Of a DNA stretch of 64,000 nt, positions 37,901 through 44,135 are shown in pieces. The position numbers and the translations under genes are program-made. The notes under the pieces are model-generated. The model made no database searches, was not told the origin of the DNA, and worked only from the letters and a program-made list of their open reading frames with translations. Every line of letters begins with the position of its first letter. The stretch's first letter is position 1. Where the stretch lies: positions 744,001 to 808,000 of the forward strand of contig JADJPM010000001.1 of the NCBI GenBank assembly GCA_016713245.1, read 5' to 3'. The DNA is from Verrucomicrobiaceae bacterium. GTDB taxonomy: Bacteria > Verrucomicrobiota > Verrucomicrobiia > Verrucomicrobiales > Verrucomicrobiaceae.

Positions 37901-37987
37901 CCTCGGCATCGTCCCAAAAGGGATCAAAACGAGAGCGGTGACGCTGCCGACAAAGCGCGTCCAAGGGGTGAGCTTGGTATTTTTCAT
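25991..37987 (-). CDS. Giant autotransporter-type beta-strand repeat protein with PEP-CTERM-like tail
   Basis: A single frame of 3998 residues. The long signal peptide ends near MPRVYAA, followed by DQTWTGATDQLWSTSTNWTTGAPG, the usual first strand module. The body contains about 18 or more recognisable PATR repeats of the form L-x-K-x-G-x-GTLxLSGxNTYTGxTxVxxGTLxL, separated by beta-helix-like Gly/Thr/Asn-rich sequence. Three related inserts lie near residues 629-683, 1746-1802 and 2211-2279. There is no C-terminal beta-barrel. The tail reads VPEPTRALLLMLGLLGIGMRRRRK: a PEP motif, a hydrophobic helix and a basic end, as in PEP-CTERM sorting signals. It is probably exported and cell-surface or matrix attached, perhaps an adhesin or sheath protein. 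Composition is very rich in Gly, Thr, Ser, Asn and Ala. Confidence 0.9.
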   Translation of the reverse strand: MKNTKLTPWTRFVGSVTALVLIPFGTMPRVYAADQTWTGATDQLWSTSTNWTTGAPGSGDNVILPLTIPSGGSTITLGASSLANSLSLMNAYTLTGGDLTLTTGGVRVNTGVVARVNSILAGSAGLTLTGGGSLRLAAGNTYTGVTSISNGSLVISDATALGADTSAIVVNGSPTRGFGGGSLVLEGGYSSGVTSTRNLSLSGLGPISDRSAALNSVGTNTISGAVSMAAGATPLNTRAVSTSGRLTFAGGLDVAGTAATTISFLGGASNTAGAGSYAITGALTGSGTLEKSGAGTLFLTPSATTGFSGTLRMSSSATGTQSSVRLTAPIVLGTRTSTTGGSVIDMNGGILEVMMDAPLVQSGSTPANANVYQRAGANLYVDHALGSTVKNGTLTLGAWAFEENQTAAFNARNGYNVTIGAAPVQGGNANSTFTNNLAGGTLTFTGAFWSNSDTGADRTMIFGGNGNTTISGNVVAATAAAGIDHNLTKQGTGTLMITSTGSTLDGNVNIQGGTVQITDFRSITNNTASVNIGNTTTTGTLTIGTTTSASAAGLTTSKVLALGGTTGGAVINARQTGANPVIVNSGITQTGLGSKILTLGGTSTVENIINGVISDNATTGSTSTTANMGAGTSSITLASVDGVVVGAAVTGSNIAPGTTVATVNAGTRVITLSTPTTNTGTVNAPVTIGVAGLLNLTGLNKTDGGTWALSGTNTYTGATSLLQGTLKLKPTTGASAVIVDTSAINLGVSGNVQNSGGTLELVAVNNTATAEALGSLVPLTGASTIKLTGTGTGSASFSFASLGTVANGTGVNFNTTGAVGGTVTLTGTSGFVNPHLTFNGSDFAYADGGAVLRAPVYGTDVGSNTTAAGPLVATSYNEVTGNVSGIVTATINGLKINGANTLTLNASQTLTVRTGAAGTSGGILATGGSSTITGGTGITTGGTGDLAVIVDSGSQLTIASVLTNGTTGGLTKNGKGTLVLSAANAQTGATNINEGTVQLSGTGRLSGANVTTNIRTGATLDLNGVASGTAIGQFNGGGTVTNTNATAATLTVGNNNGAGTFSGIIQSGTGVVNVTKLGTGGQTWSGANTYTGVTSIASTGLVSVPILANIGTASGIGRGDSTSLATNQASLVFTGTTGGISYTGTTTANTDRLFTFNGSAANSGGRIENNSAVNAPLSFTNTGAIAFGVAATVAQTLTLGGTSTADNTFAPQITDNGALRTALNKTGAGIWVLTNTANSFTGITTIGAGTTGGGVLQAVDGSTLPTNSPLLLGAGTTGGGQFQTSGNFTRNLAATPAAGVGTITLGAATATTAGVGFSAAGGKLVVAFGGVGTETALTWGSGGFMGVSGTSTGAFLLNNAISTSEVEVRNPINLNGAVRTIQVDDNANTGADFATFTGVLSGTGTSGVSKAGSGVLQLFGANTYTGVTAVPGGTLTVTSLGNSASPGASSVGDSTAGNTTAGAVTLGNNSTTGGILEYVGVGETSDRMIRLNTSTATNQIHASGSGALILTNVDNTMTNGVKTLALRGSSTAGNTISSVLTNANGGADALSVTVDGGATWILSGANTHSGSTTVSAGALGLGNNQAVGNGTLVLSNGSIFASGGDRTIGNAVTLSNNTTPAFTGDNSITLSGAFNNAVAGNNVGFTNNIVSGKSLTIGNNVANTAMTGGRTFTLNGSGDTIITGDITTSTAFGMNLTYSGTGSLTLGGSGTGTNSDWNNGTLTVSSGTLKLGNSEVIPHGAVANTTTTAASASSTTVTVADTTGLVVGQLFTGTGVTAGATVASIIDGTTFTASAAQTISSGAQLLFDQKAGNMTINPAASITATFDLNGKNETINGLTATSAGTTIIDNTSASAASLTVGANDQAVTIGGGGGVYQIQNSGGGALSLAKTGTGTANIAANLTYTGATTVSNGTLNLNGSIASPTLNVSSTGTLKLIQGVTTPANLTSVTVAATSGAAFTGGTLSFANGLGTPFDNLTTLNLGAGTGTSYLELDAGDSGTDTLTLLAPAVASVANAINFLIKDIDLSNTTTYNLLSAPSGGLSGGTYSFSLTGYTGGTLNVSDTLVSLTTGTLITNDIYWAGGTSPATTMWNTIDGTLNTNFSSDLAGTIPEVSLPGKGQKIIFAADTITGGGALSTTLEQSFKVNALEFKLSTTPANTPLSITIAPGAVASNSLNVSPSVSADGLNLFTGGSPIVNISAPFVAGANQTWTTADSVSLTSGTTIAGTTVTVANTAGLRPGMTITGSGIPAGATIVSITNGTDFVISAAATAGSSQTFYAAQQLNMSGALTGTGNITKAGGGKVVLSAASTGYAGTYFANAGITEMTNATALSGVVATPSAGAPVSIGTGGTFYYNNGTSSTVSNNLTLAGGTLSVGGNNQTYSGAVNVSADSNINLRDLANATPNTTGRNITLSGTLTGTGAITLDSVNTAATGNQLGGTLTINKAASTWNGALNMTRGTALFTNVAGGGNVTPYVGYDGIINFNQFGRVIYRNIDGGSLTRTAALNYAAAAVGELSVDNVGALASNYTLTQSGAVNLNAGSVVRLVVDTASQLDLTGGVVLNGNASVTVVGGDADSLVAINTTGISGTGNLAINDEAGAWTQTSTRLAINAASTFTGNTTLNEGILILGHKDALSTGSFSNTGAASLQAGVDLSAGGSGPVANNVQLNNTLTIAGSNNLTLSGTFSATGGDSNRTLTNSLTAGTLLISGGVNLGATGNTAARNLTVNGIGNTEISGAIIDNTAFANSLVKSGTGTLTLSNSNTYTGSTSLDQGTLAYTATNTMTGALNFGSANTVATTGSLDLSAASATFGSLVVQTDTTSANSLNIDSSQTLTITGNVTLGTARSAVTNTLLTATGGGSLVVQNTTTPPTSFVVGGTTTAAAVGNKATVDLSGLSNLTVALNTTSGVFRVNPSNSNNVNDRYSVLILPSTGVGTTTITTNSLNVGDGAQSNNTASQINQLKLGTGVNTLNANTVNIGTGSRDIGSITFNSGTGSVVLRAADGTSRAAFNMGTGGATTGVGGAQGNTFDVTGHNADLLLDAVTIGTQNRNSDLSNTFSFDTGTLDMTSLTMSTKGTNGSTTTSTLNIGGGTVLSGAWTLATATGAGSAIATANLTGGTVTLSGNINRGTDAGGGGTATGTVNLDGSTLNMSGNNIGSATNQVVFNAKSGGLSNLNELNGGGTLTKTTAGVLTMSGTNSYTGLTDIQAGEVKAGSTTGLSGGSIYSVAASSILSLNGFSSNVGGLSGAGTVQNASATAANLILGANNGSPSVSGVVIQDGTGGGALSLIKQGTGTATISGTNTFSGKTTIESGSISVATVDAATTAQPLGTNAALDLGVAATSSGTLIYTGAAGTLGKDINALGNGSDTIQNSGSGLLTLSGTLTKDGTTLNLNGGASGINVTGAIVGTSASSDLVIAGGVVTLSNANTYNGPTILNAGTLNINNANAISTGAFTINGGTIDNTSGSAITLATNNPLNINADFTFGGTNNLNLGTGAVTLNANRTVTVNGSTLTIGGTIAGNFNLTGAGAGTLLLTGASTYTGTTTVNSGATITAGGNGSLGDTSSGTNITAGGALVINNINYSDPEPLSLNGTGVGGTGALVGGSGTSTFAGPITIVTDSTIGAPSGGVFTLSGGIDKTGTVVTFGGGGTFFINGAITGNTGSPNSDLIVDATTVNLNAANTYNGPTYVRNGGVLYTGAATALPTSPARTALIIDATGSGSSMLVLANGFSQSALSLSGASSSVVQLNSNNLTIGAATGSTIYAGTISGTGGSLTKDLASALTLDQASTYSGGTTVNGGTLNVRNTSGSATGTGAVTIGASGTLSGTGAIAPDANNSIYINGSFVVGDSTVAATASSFGLTTSGTGSTVMGAGSSMSFDLFSNIGDNSAVSTAADFVTLGGTLDLTAASTLIITNPNGLSGFALGDKWKLFSFVGGAFSGAFASINDSALALGVGLYGSVTTDGSGAYYVITNVPEPTRALLLMLGLLGIGMRRRRK

Positions 37988-38247
37988 GGTTGGAAGTGAA
38001 TTGAGCCTTCTCTGGTTGGAGAGAGCCTATTTTTGCAATTTGAGTGTGGGTGTTTATTCAAAATGAAAAATTCCCGCCACAAAAAAAATGCGCCCGAACC
38101 TAATTAAGTTATTCACAATCAGGGGAAAGTGCCCTGCCCTGCTCGTGAAAACCCACCCTGCTGAAAGGCCTCTGCCCTCCCTGTTCCTAAGCCTGCTTCA
38201 GAGAAAAATAGCGAGTCCGGACGACTTCCGTGCGTTGTAGCCCCGCC
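37988..38247. promoter_or_regulatory. AT-rich leader of the giant gene and divergent intergenic region
   Basis: About 260 nt between the giant gene (minus) and a DUF1501 gene (plus). The part nearest the giant gene is strongly AT-rich, with several A or T runs and a small stem (TCTCT/AGAGA, about 38010-38025) in the predicted leader. I see no convincing -35/-10 pair, but the promoter of the giant gene should lie here. Confidence 0.4.
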
Positions 38248-39702
38248 ATGACCGATCTCGATCCCAGCCTCCCCGAGCACCTCGTCCGCCGCGATTTCCT
38301 CAAGAAGCTCGCCGCCGCCTCCACCGCCGCGTGGATGACGGGCGAGCCGCGGGCCATTTGGGCGAAAACGGGCGAAAAAGTCACCCAACCGCCCGCCAAA
38401 GCCGACGCATGCATTCTTTTGTGGATGGCAGGTGGCATGGCAGCGCCGGACACCTTTGACCCGAAGCGCTACTCGCCCTTCGAGAAGGGTCTCGAAGTGA
38501 AGAAGATGCTCTCGACCTTCCCCGCGATCGACACCGCCGTCGATGGCCTCAAAATCTGCCAGGGCCTCGAAAACATCGCCAAGGTCATGGATCGCGGCAC
38601 GCTCATCCGCAGCGCGGTGCAGCCGGATCTCGGCAGCATTTTGCATTCGCGGCATCAGTATCACTGGCACACCGGCTACGTGCCGCCGCAAACGGTCGCG
38701 TGCCCGCACATCGGCTCGTGGATGGCCAAAGTGCTCGGCCCGCGAAACCCCGTGATGCCCGCCTTCATCAACATCGGCCAGCGACTCGAAGGCGTGGGCG
38801 AAAGCGAAGAACTGAAGGCCTTCACCACCGCCGGATTCTTCGGCAGCGAGTTCGGGCCGATGAATCTCCCCTTCCCCGAAGACGCCGCGCAGTCCGTAAA
38901 GCCGCCGAAGGGCATGGACGCGAACCGTTTCGCCAATCGCGACCGACTTTTCCGCAAACTCGTCGATCAAAGCCCACAACGCGACTTCATGAGCGACTAC
39001 CAGCAGCAGTCCATGCTCCGCAGCATGGACAACGCCTACCGCCTGCTCAGCGCCAAAGAACGCGAGGCATTCGACATCACGCTCGAACCCAAGGAGAGCC
39101 GCAAAATTTACGACACCGGACGCTTCGGTCGCGGCTGCCTGCTCGCCCGCCGCCTCGTCGAGGCTGGCGTCCGCTTTGTCGAGGTCACCACTGAGTATGT
39201 GCCCTTCTTCCAGTGGGACACGCACAAGAGCGGCCACGATACCGTGGACGGCCTGCACAAGGAAATCGATGCCCCCATCGCGCAACTCGTGCTCGATCTC
39301 GAAAAGAAAGGCCTGCTCGACCGCACGCTCATCGTCATCGCCAGCGAGTTCAGCCGCGATGCGCTCATCGAAGGCAAACCCGGCTCGACCGCGAGCGATC
39401 AGGCCACTTTCAAAGTCGAAACCATCAGCGAAGCGCAGCACTACGGCCTGCATCGTCACTTCACCGGCGGCACCAGCGTCGCCATGTTCGGCGGTGGCGT
39501 GAAGAAAGGCTACCTCTACGGCGAAACCGCCGATGAACGCCCGCTCATCGCCACAAAGAACCCCGTCAGCGTCATGGATCTGCACGCCACCATCATGACC
39601 GCGATGGGCATCAGCCCGAAGACCGAATTCGACATCGAAGGCCGCCCCTTCTACGTCACCGAAGACGGCAAAGGCAAAGCGGTGATGGACATTTTCGCGT
39701 AA
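38248..39702 (+). CDS. DUF1501 secreted protein (alkaline-phosphatase-like fold)
   Basis: A 484-residue protein. Its N-terminus has the twin-arginine pattern RRDFLKKLAAASTAAW. DUF1501 features follow: ACILLWMAGGMAAPDTFDPK, FGRGCLLARRLVEAGVRFVEV, LIVIASEFSRDA and a final VMDLHATIMTAMGI. DUF1501 proteins have a sulfatase/phosphatase-like fold and usually accompany PSD1 proteins in PVC bacteria; the reaction is not known. This copy has no PSD1 neighbour and is followed 42 nt later by a TlpA-like gene. An in-frame GTG at 38230 is an alternative start, but ATG 38248 places RRDF at the usual distance. Confidence 0.9.
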   Translation: MTDLDPSLPEHLVRRDFLKKLAAASTAAWMTGEPRAIWAKTGEKVTQPPAKADACILLWMAGGMAAPDTFDPKRYSPFEKGLEVKKMLSTFPAIDTAVDGLKICQGLENIAKVMDRGTLIRSAVQPDLGSILHSRHQYHWHTGYVPPQTVACPHIGSWMAKVLGPRNPVMPAFINIGQRLEGVGESEELKAFTTAGFFGSEFGPMNLPFPEDAAQSVKPPKGMDANRFANRDRLFRKLVDQSPQRDFMSDYQQQSMLRSMDNAYRLLSAKEREAFDITLEPKESRKIYDTGRFGRGCLLARRLVEAGVRFVEVTTEYVPFFQWDTHKSGHDTVDGLHKEIDAPIAQLVLDLEKKGLLDRTLIVIASEFSRDALIEGKPGSTASDQATFKVETISEAQHYGLHRHFTGGTSVAMFGGGVKKGYLYGETADERPLIATKNPVSVMDLHATIMTAMGISPKTEFDIEGRPFYVTEDGKGKAVMDIFA

Positions 39703-39744
39703 AGCCTTGCCAAAGCGGCTTCGGGGCCGGTAACTTGGGGCGCT

Positions 39745-40575
39745 ATGAAGCCCACCACCCTGCTCCGCGCCGCCGTCACGGCCTGGCTCGTGACATTCAC
39801 CGCCATCGCCAACGCCGCCACCGGGGACGCCGAGTGGAAGGCCGTCGCCGAGGCCATCGATGCCCTCAAGAACCCGAAGGAAAAACCCAAGTCCCGTGAC
39901 GAGGCCATCGCCACCGCCACGAAGAAGCTCCAAACCTTCGACGAAGCCTACGAGGCCGCGATGAAGGTCTCCCAAGACAACGCCACCCGCTGGAGTGCCG
40001 CCGTCGCCAACGCCAACCTCGAAAAACTGCGCGAAATCATCAAAGCCAAGCCCGACGAAAACCTGCAGGCCGAACTCGAAGCCGCGGTGAAGGCCGCCAA
40101 CATCGGCAGTGAGGACAAAGAAGACGCGGAACGCTTTCTGAAAAAGCTCCAGGCCGCCGCCGCGCTCAAATCGAAGCCCCTCGACCTCAAATTCACCGCC
40201 GTGGACGGCCGCGAGGTCGATCTGAGCAAGATGCGCGGCAAGGTCGTGCTCATCGACTTCTGGGCTACTTGGTGCGGCCCTTGCGTCGCGGAGCTCCCGA
40301 ACGTGAAGAAAGCCTACAAAGACCTCAATCCGAAGGGCTTTGAGATCATCGGCATCTCGCTCGACTCCGACAAGGCCGAGCTCGAAGCCTTCGTGAAGAA
40401 GGAAGAGATGGGCTGGCCGCAATACTTCGACGGCAAAGGCTGGAAGAACGACATCTCCTCCCTGCACGGCATCAACTCCATCCCCGCCATGTGGCTCGTG
40501 AACAAGGAAGGCATGGTCGTGGACACCAACGCCCGCGACGGCCTGGCCGAAAAAGTGGCGACGCTGCTGAAGTGA
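39745..40575 (+). CDS. TlpA-like thioredoxin-fold protein
   Basis: A 276-residue exported protein (signal ending in ...AIANAA). A helical N-terminal half rich in Lys, Glu and Ala (about residues 25-140) precedes a thioredoxin domain with the redox motif WCGPC (FWATWCGPCVAELPN, near residue 175) and the cis-Pro loop INSIPAMWLV. It probably reduces disulfides or keeps heme-binding cysteines reduced in the periplasm, which fits the c-type heme proteins encoded nearby. It lies directly after a DUF1501 gene in the same direction. Confidence 0.9.
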   Translation: MKPTTLLRAAVTAWLVTFTAIANAATGDAEWKAVAEAIDALKNPKEKPKSRDEAIATATKKLQTFDEAYEAAMKVSQDNATRWSAAVANANLEKLREIIKAKPDENLQAELEAAVKAANIGSEDKEDAERFLKKLQAAAALKSKPLDLKFTAVDGREVDLSKMRGKVVLIDFWATWCGPCVAELPNVKKAYKDLNPKGFEIIGISLDSDKAELEAFVKKEEMGWPQYFDGKGWKNDISSLHGINSIPAMWLVNKEGMVVDTNARDGLAEKVATLLK

Positions 40576-40884
40576 TTTCCCCCCCCCTCGATCTTGCACA
40601 GCCGCTCAGGCTCTCGCAGCTAGGACGCGGAACACGCGTGCGAGCTTCGTATTCAGTTCTTTGCCAAGATCATCCGCCAAGAAGCGCGGCACGATGTAGG
40701 CTTGCGTGTGCAGCCGTTCATCCGTCTGACGGTCGCAACGATCTGCCAGTCCTGTAGCTCCTGAGAGGCCCTTCATGAATCGCCACTCCACATTGTACAG
40801 CTCTCATCTTCTTTCGTCAGCTTTCGCTTAGCGGCAGTGGGACTCGGTCAGGGGAATCGCCAGAGGCCCATGATCAAGGAGTGC
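40576..40884. other. 309-nt intergenic region between convergent genes
   Basis: It holds a C-run (about 40583-40590) just after the thioredoxin stop. A minus-strand frame of 61 codons (40606-40791) contains RLHTQAYIVPRFLADDLG, which looks protein-like. I cannot assign it, and it may be a gene remnant. No clear terminator is visible. Confidence 0.4.
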
Positions 40885-42423
40885 CTACTTCAAACACCCC
40901 GCGATGAAGGCGGCGATGTCGGCGTGCATCTTCTTCATGTCGGGCTGGTTCGTGTACATCATGTGGCCGGCCTCGTATTCGGCGGTGTGGATGTTTTTCC
41001 GCAGTTCGGCCGGGATGGCCAGGTGGCGGAGGCTGTGGACCATGTTGTCCGGCGGGGTGACGAGGTCCGCCCAGCCCATCAAGGCGAGCACATGCAGGTG
41101 TGGATTACCCTTCATAGCCTTGGCGAGGTCGTGATTGACGCTGGTGTAGTGATTTCCTTCGCCATGGTTCCAGCCGGGCTGGGGCTTCAGCGCCTCGTAA
41201 GGCAGATCACGCTCAAATTTCAGCTCCTCGCGCAGGTAGGCGTTCATGCTGGCTGCGGCGATGCCGCCGACGACATTCATGAAGGGATCGATCTCAGGAA
41301 AATTCTCCGACACATCGGCATCGCGCCCCGTCACGCGGGCGTCGTAGGCACCGAGCACGAGCCCCTGGTCACGCAGCAGGTGCTCACGGAAGAGGCCGCT
41401 GCTGATGAGCATGTTGTTGTCGTCGATGAGCTTCTCCGGCAGGCCGGTGAGGCGGGCGAGCTTCTTCACCACGGTGGCACGCTCGGCCTTGGGCAAATCA
41501 TGCGCCATGTGCAGGGCGTGCGAGTAGTCGCGATACACAAACTCACGCGCCTCGGCGATGGCCTTGTCACGCGTGCCGTTTTGCAGATCGGCCGGGAGAC
41601 GCTTGTGGTAATGCGCCATCGCAGTGAGGGCGGGCACCAGCACCATGTTTGGCAGGTCGTTGATGGTGGTGCCGATGAGCGTGTCGTAGTCCAGCAGGCC
41701 AGAGACGATGATGAGGCCATTCAAATAGATGCGATGCCGCGAGGCGAGATGCTCCGCCAGGCCACCGCCTCGGATGCCGCCATAGCTTTCGCCCGCGAGG
41801 AACTTCGGCGAGGACCAGCGCTTCTCGCGGGTGATCCAAAGCCGGATGAATTCAGCCACCGCGGTGATGTCCTCCTTCACGCCGAGGAATTCATTCACCT
41901 TCTGCGGATCCGTGGCGGTGCTGAAGCCGGTGTTCACCGGATCAATGAAGACGAGATCCGTATCACTCAGCAGGGAAAACTCATTCGGCACGAGCCCGCC
42001 AGGCGGCTTCGGCGGCGTGAGGCCATCGGCAGGCAAATCCACCCTCTTCGGACCAAAGGCTCCGAGATGCAGCCACACGCTGCTGCTGCCGGGGCCACCA
42101 TTGAAGCAAAACGTCACCGGGCGTGTCTTCGCATCCGCACCTTCCTTCGTGTAGGCGATGTGAAACACCTGCGCGGAGGGTTTGCCATCCGCTTTCAGGA
42201 TCGGAAGCATCGCCGCCGTGGCCTTGTACTTTACTTCCTTGCCGCCAATGGTCACGGCACCATGCGTGACCGATGATTCTTCCTTTTTGTCGTCCTTCTT
42301 TGGCTCCTCCTTTTTCTCGGCGGGCTTCGCCTCCGGCTTAGGTGGATCTTTTTTGGCCTCATCGGCCAAGGTGGCAAGGCTGCACGACAAAAGAAAAACG
42401 ACGGGAAGGCTGGAGCGGAACAT
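40885..42423 (-). CDS. S10-family serine carboxypeptidase-like protein
   Basis: A 512-residue secreted protein (MFRSSLPVVFLLSCSLATLA) with a Lys/Glu/Pro-rich linker to about residue 50. The S10 motifs are in order: FCFNGGPGSSSVWLHLGAFGP (oxyanion region), nucleophile FLAGESYGG, acid in GWADLVTPPDN and His in AGHMMY. Bacterial S10 enzymes are exported exopeptidases that work at low pH. The linker is unusual in length and charge. It stands alone on the minus strand, 66 nt from the DUF1501 gene upstream. Confidence 0.92.
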   Translation of the reverse strand: MFRSSLPVVFLLSCSLATLADEAKKDPPKPEAKPAEKKEEPKKDDKKEESSVTHGAVTIGGKEVKYKATAAMLPILKADGKPSAQVFHIAYTKEGADAKTRPVTFCFNGGPGSSSVWLHLGAFGPKRVDLPADGLTPPKPPGGLVPNEFSLLSDTDLVFIDPVNTGFSTATDPQKVNEFLGVKEDITAVAEFIRLWITREKRWSSPKFLAGESYGGIRGGGLAEHLASRHRIYLNGLIIVSGLLDYDTLIGTTINDLPNMVLVPALTAMAHYHKRLPADLQNGTRDKAIAEAREFVYRDYSHALHMAHDLPKAERATVVKKLARLTGLPEKLIDDNNMLISSGLFREHLLRDQGLVLGAYDARVTGRDADVSENFPEIDPFMNVVGGIAAASMNAYLREELKFERDLPYEALKPQPGWNHGEGNHYTSVNHDLAKAMKGNPHLHVLALMGWADLVTPPDNMVHSLRHLAIPAELRKNIHTAEYEAGHMMYTNQPDMKKMHADIAAFIAGCLK

Positions 42424-42489
42424 CCCACCAAGCTACGCGAAGACCGAATGAGGCGTCAACCGGCATAGAGGTGGATTTGGCGTCTCAGG

Positions 42490-43884
42490 TCATGCCAGGA
42501 TCCCCATCGCTACCTCGCCGCCCACATTCGTGAGGCGGAAATTCCGGCCACCGTGGTTGTAGGTGAGCTTCGTGTGATCGAGGCCGAGCAGGTGCAGCAT
42601 CGTGGCGTGCCAATCGTGGATGTGCATGCGGTTCTCCACGGCACGGTAGCCGATCTCATCGGTGGAGCCGTAGCACAGGCCGCCCTTCACCCCGCCGCCA
42701 GCCATCCAGATGCTGTAGCCTTTGTGATTGTGATCACGACCGTCCCCGCTCTGAGCATACGGCGTGCGGCCAAACTCGCCCGCCCACACCACCAGCGTGT
42801 CTTTGAGCATGCCGCGTGCTTTCAGATCGGTCAAAAGCGCTGCGATGGGTTGATCGGTGGACGCGCAGTTCGTCGCGAGCTGCTCACGCAGGCGGTTGTG
42901 ATGATCCCAGTTCCCCGGCGAGGCGATCTCGATGAAGCGTACGCCTGCCTCTGCCAGCCGCCGTGCCAGCAGGCACTGGCGAGCGAATTGATCTTTGCCC
43001 ACGCCGATGCCGTAGAGCTGGCGGATGTGCTCTGGCTCGCTGCGCAGGTCCAGCACATCGGGCACCTCGCTCTGCATGCGAAAGGCCAGCTCAAAGGATT
43101 CGATCGCGCCCTCGATCTCCGGGTGCTGCCCATCACGCGCCATCTTCCGCTCATTCAGACCCCGGATGAGATCAATCTGCGCCCGTTGGAGATCACGCGG
43201 CACGTTGGGGTTCTCGATGTTCTTCATCGGTGGTCCTGGGGCCACGTCCTTCTTCAAAAGCGCCGCGTAGAGGTCCGGAAGCTGCGATCCGCCGATCTTC
43301 GTTCCCTGGCAGATCGCGGGCAAAAAGGCGCTGCCATAGTTTTGTGCCCCACCGTTGTCCGCCGGAGGATTCAGCGTGATGAAGCCGGGTAAGTTTTCAT
43401 TCTCCGTGCCCAGTCCATACAGCGTCCATGCGCCGATGGAGGGCCTCACAAACTGAAACGATCCTGTGTGCATCTGCCCAAACGCCTGCGCATGATTCGG
43501 CAGGTCTGTGTGCATCGAGTTGATGATGCAAAGCTCATCGGCGTGCTTCGCGAGGTGTGGATAGAGGCTGGTGATCCACTGGCCTGACTGACCAAATTGC
43601 CGCATCTCATGCACTGGGGCATATAACTTCGCTCCGGCCGAATCGCGACCGAGGTTCGCCGTCTTGCCGTCGCGCTTCGCCAGCTCGGGTTTGTAATCAA
43701 AAAGGTCCACATGGGACGGTCCGCCGCGCATCGTGAGGAAGATCACCCGCTTTGCTCGAGCGGCCAAATGCGGTGCCTTCGAGGCCAGCCCACCCTTTGC
43801 CTGCGCCAACGCGGAGAATGCCAGCCAGCCGATGCCGGAGGAGAGCGTGGTGAGGGCTTGGCGGCGTGAAGAGAGTAGGTTCAT
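42490..43884 (-). CDS. DUF1501 secreted protein
   Basis: A 464-residue protein with an N-terminal export signal (MNLLSSRRQALTTLSSGIGW...AQA). DUF1501 hallmarks are VIFLTMRGGPSHVDLFDYKP, HEMRQFGQSGQWITSLYPHLAKH, FARQCLLARRLAEAGVRFIEI, LVVWAGEFGRTPYAQ, GRDHNHKGYSIWMAGGGVKGG and HDWHATMLHLLGLDH. It would normally sit directly behind a PSD1 gene; here a toxin-antitoxin pair on the other strand separates it from the PSD1 gene at 44568. That may cut it off from the original operon promoter. Confidence 0.92.
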   Translation of the reverse strand: MNLLSSRRQALTTLSSGIGWLAFSALAQAKGGLASKAPHLAARAKRVIFLTMRGGPSHVDLFDYKPELAKRDGKTANLGRDSAGAKLYAPVHEMRQFGQSGQWITSLYPHLAKHADELCIINSMHTDLPNHAQAFGQMHTGSFQFVRPSIGAWTLYGLGTENENLPGFITLNPPADNGGAQNYGSAFLPAICQGTKIGGSQLPDLYAALLKKDVAPGPPMKNIENPNVPRDLQRAQIDLIRGLNERKMARDGQHPEIEGAIESFELAFRMQSEVPDVLDLRSEPEHIRQLYGIGVGKDQFARQCLLARRLAEAGVRFIEIASPGNWDHHNRLREQLATNCASTDQPIAALLTDLKARGMLKDTLVVWAGEFGRTPYAQSGDGRDHNHKGYSIWMAGGGVKGGLCYGSTDEIGYRAVENRMHIHDWHATMLHLLGLDHTKLTYNHGGRNFRLTNVGGEVAMGILA

Positions 43885-43933
43885 CGGATTAAAATGAAAT
43901 TGGAAATGCCTCGGCTGGCTTTACACTGTGGGC

Positions 43934-44128
43934 ATGATGACCACCGCAATCGAAGCGCCCACCGAAAGCGAAGCTGCCCGCGTTCGGCGCAAACAAGCCG
44001 CCGTTCAGGATCTGATCCGCAAGACCGGCAAAGATGGCAGTCGTGTTTTCGGCAGGCTGCCTGACGACGAGATGACCCGCGAAGCCTGGGCGCTTGGCGA
44101 GGCATGGCGTCAGTCCGAAGCCCCTTGA
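43934..44128 (+). CDS. Putative antitoxin of a PIN-domain pair
   Basis: A 64-residue protein starting at ATG 43934 (or 43937). It is charged and helical, ending in RLPDDEMTREAWALGEAWRQ, a pattern seen in short antitoxins that wrap the toxin with a C-terminal helix. No AbrB or RHH domain was recognised. It ends 7 nt before the PIN toxin start, and the antitoxin-first order fits vapBC-type loci. The function is inferred from that pairing. Confidence 0.65.
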   Translation: MMTTAIEAPTESEAARVRRKQAAVQDLIRKTGKDGSRVFGRLPDDEMTREAWALGEAWRQSEAP

Positions 44129-44135
44129 TCGTCTC

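Noticed and set aside
38119..40599. 826-codon open frame on the minus strand
   Set aside because: Antisense to both the DUF1501 and the thioredoxin genes, with no recognisable motif.
40606..40791. 61-codon minus-strand frame between convergent genes
   Set aside because: It has a protein-like middle but no family, signal or partner. Kept only as a possible remnant in the intergenic note.
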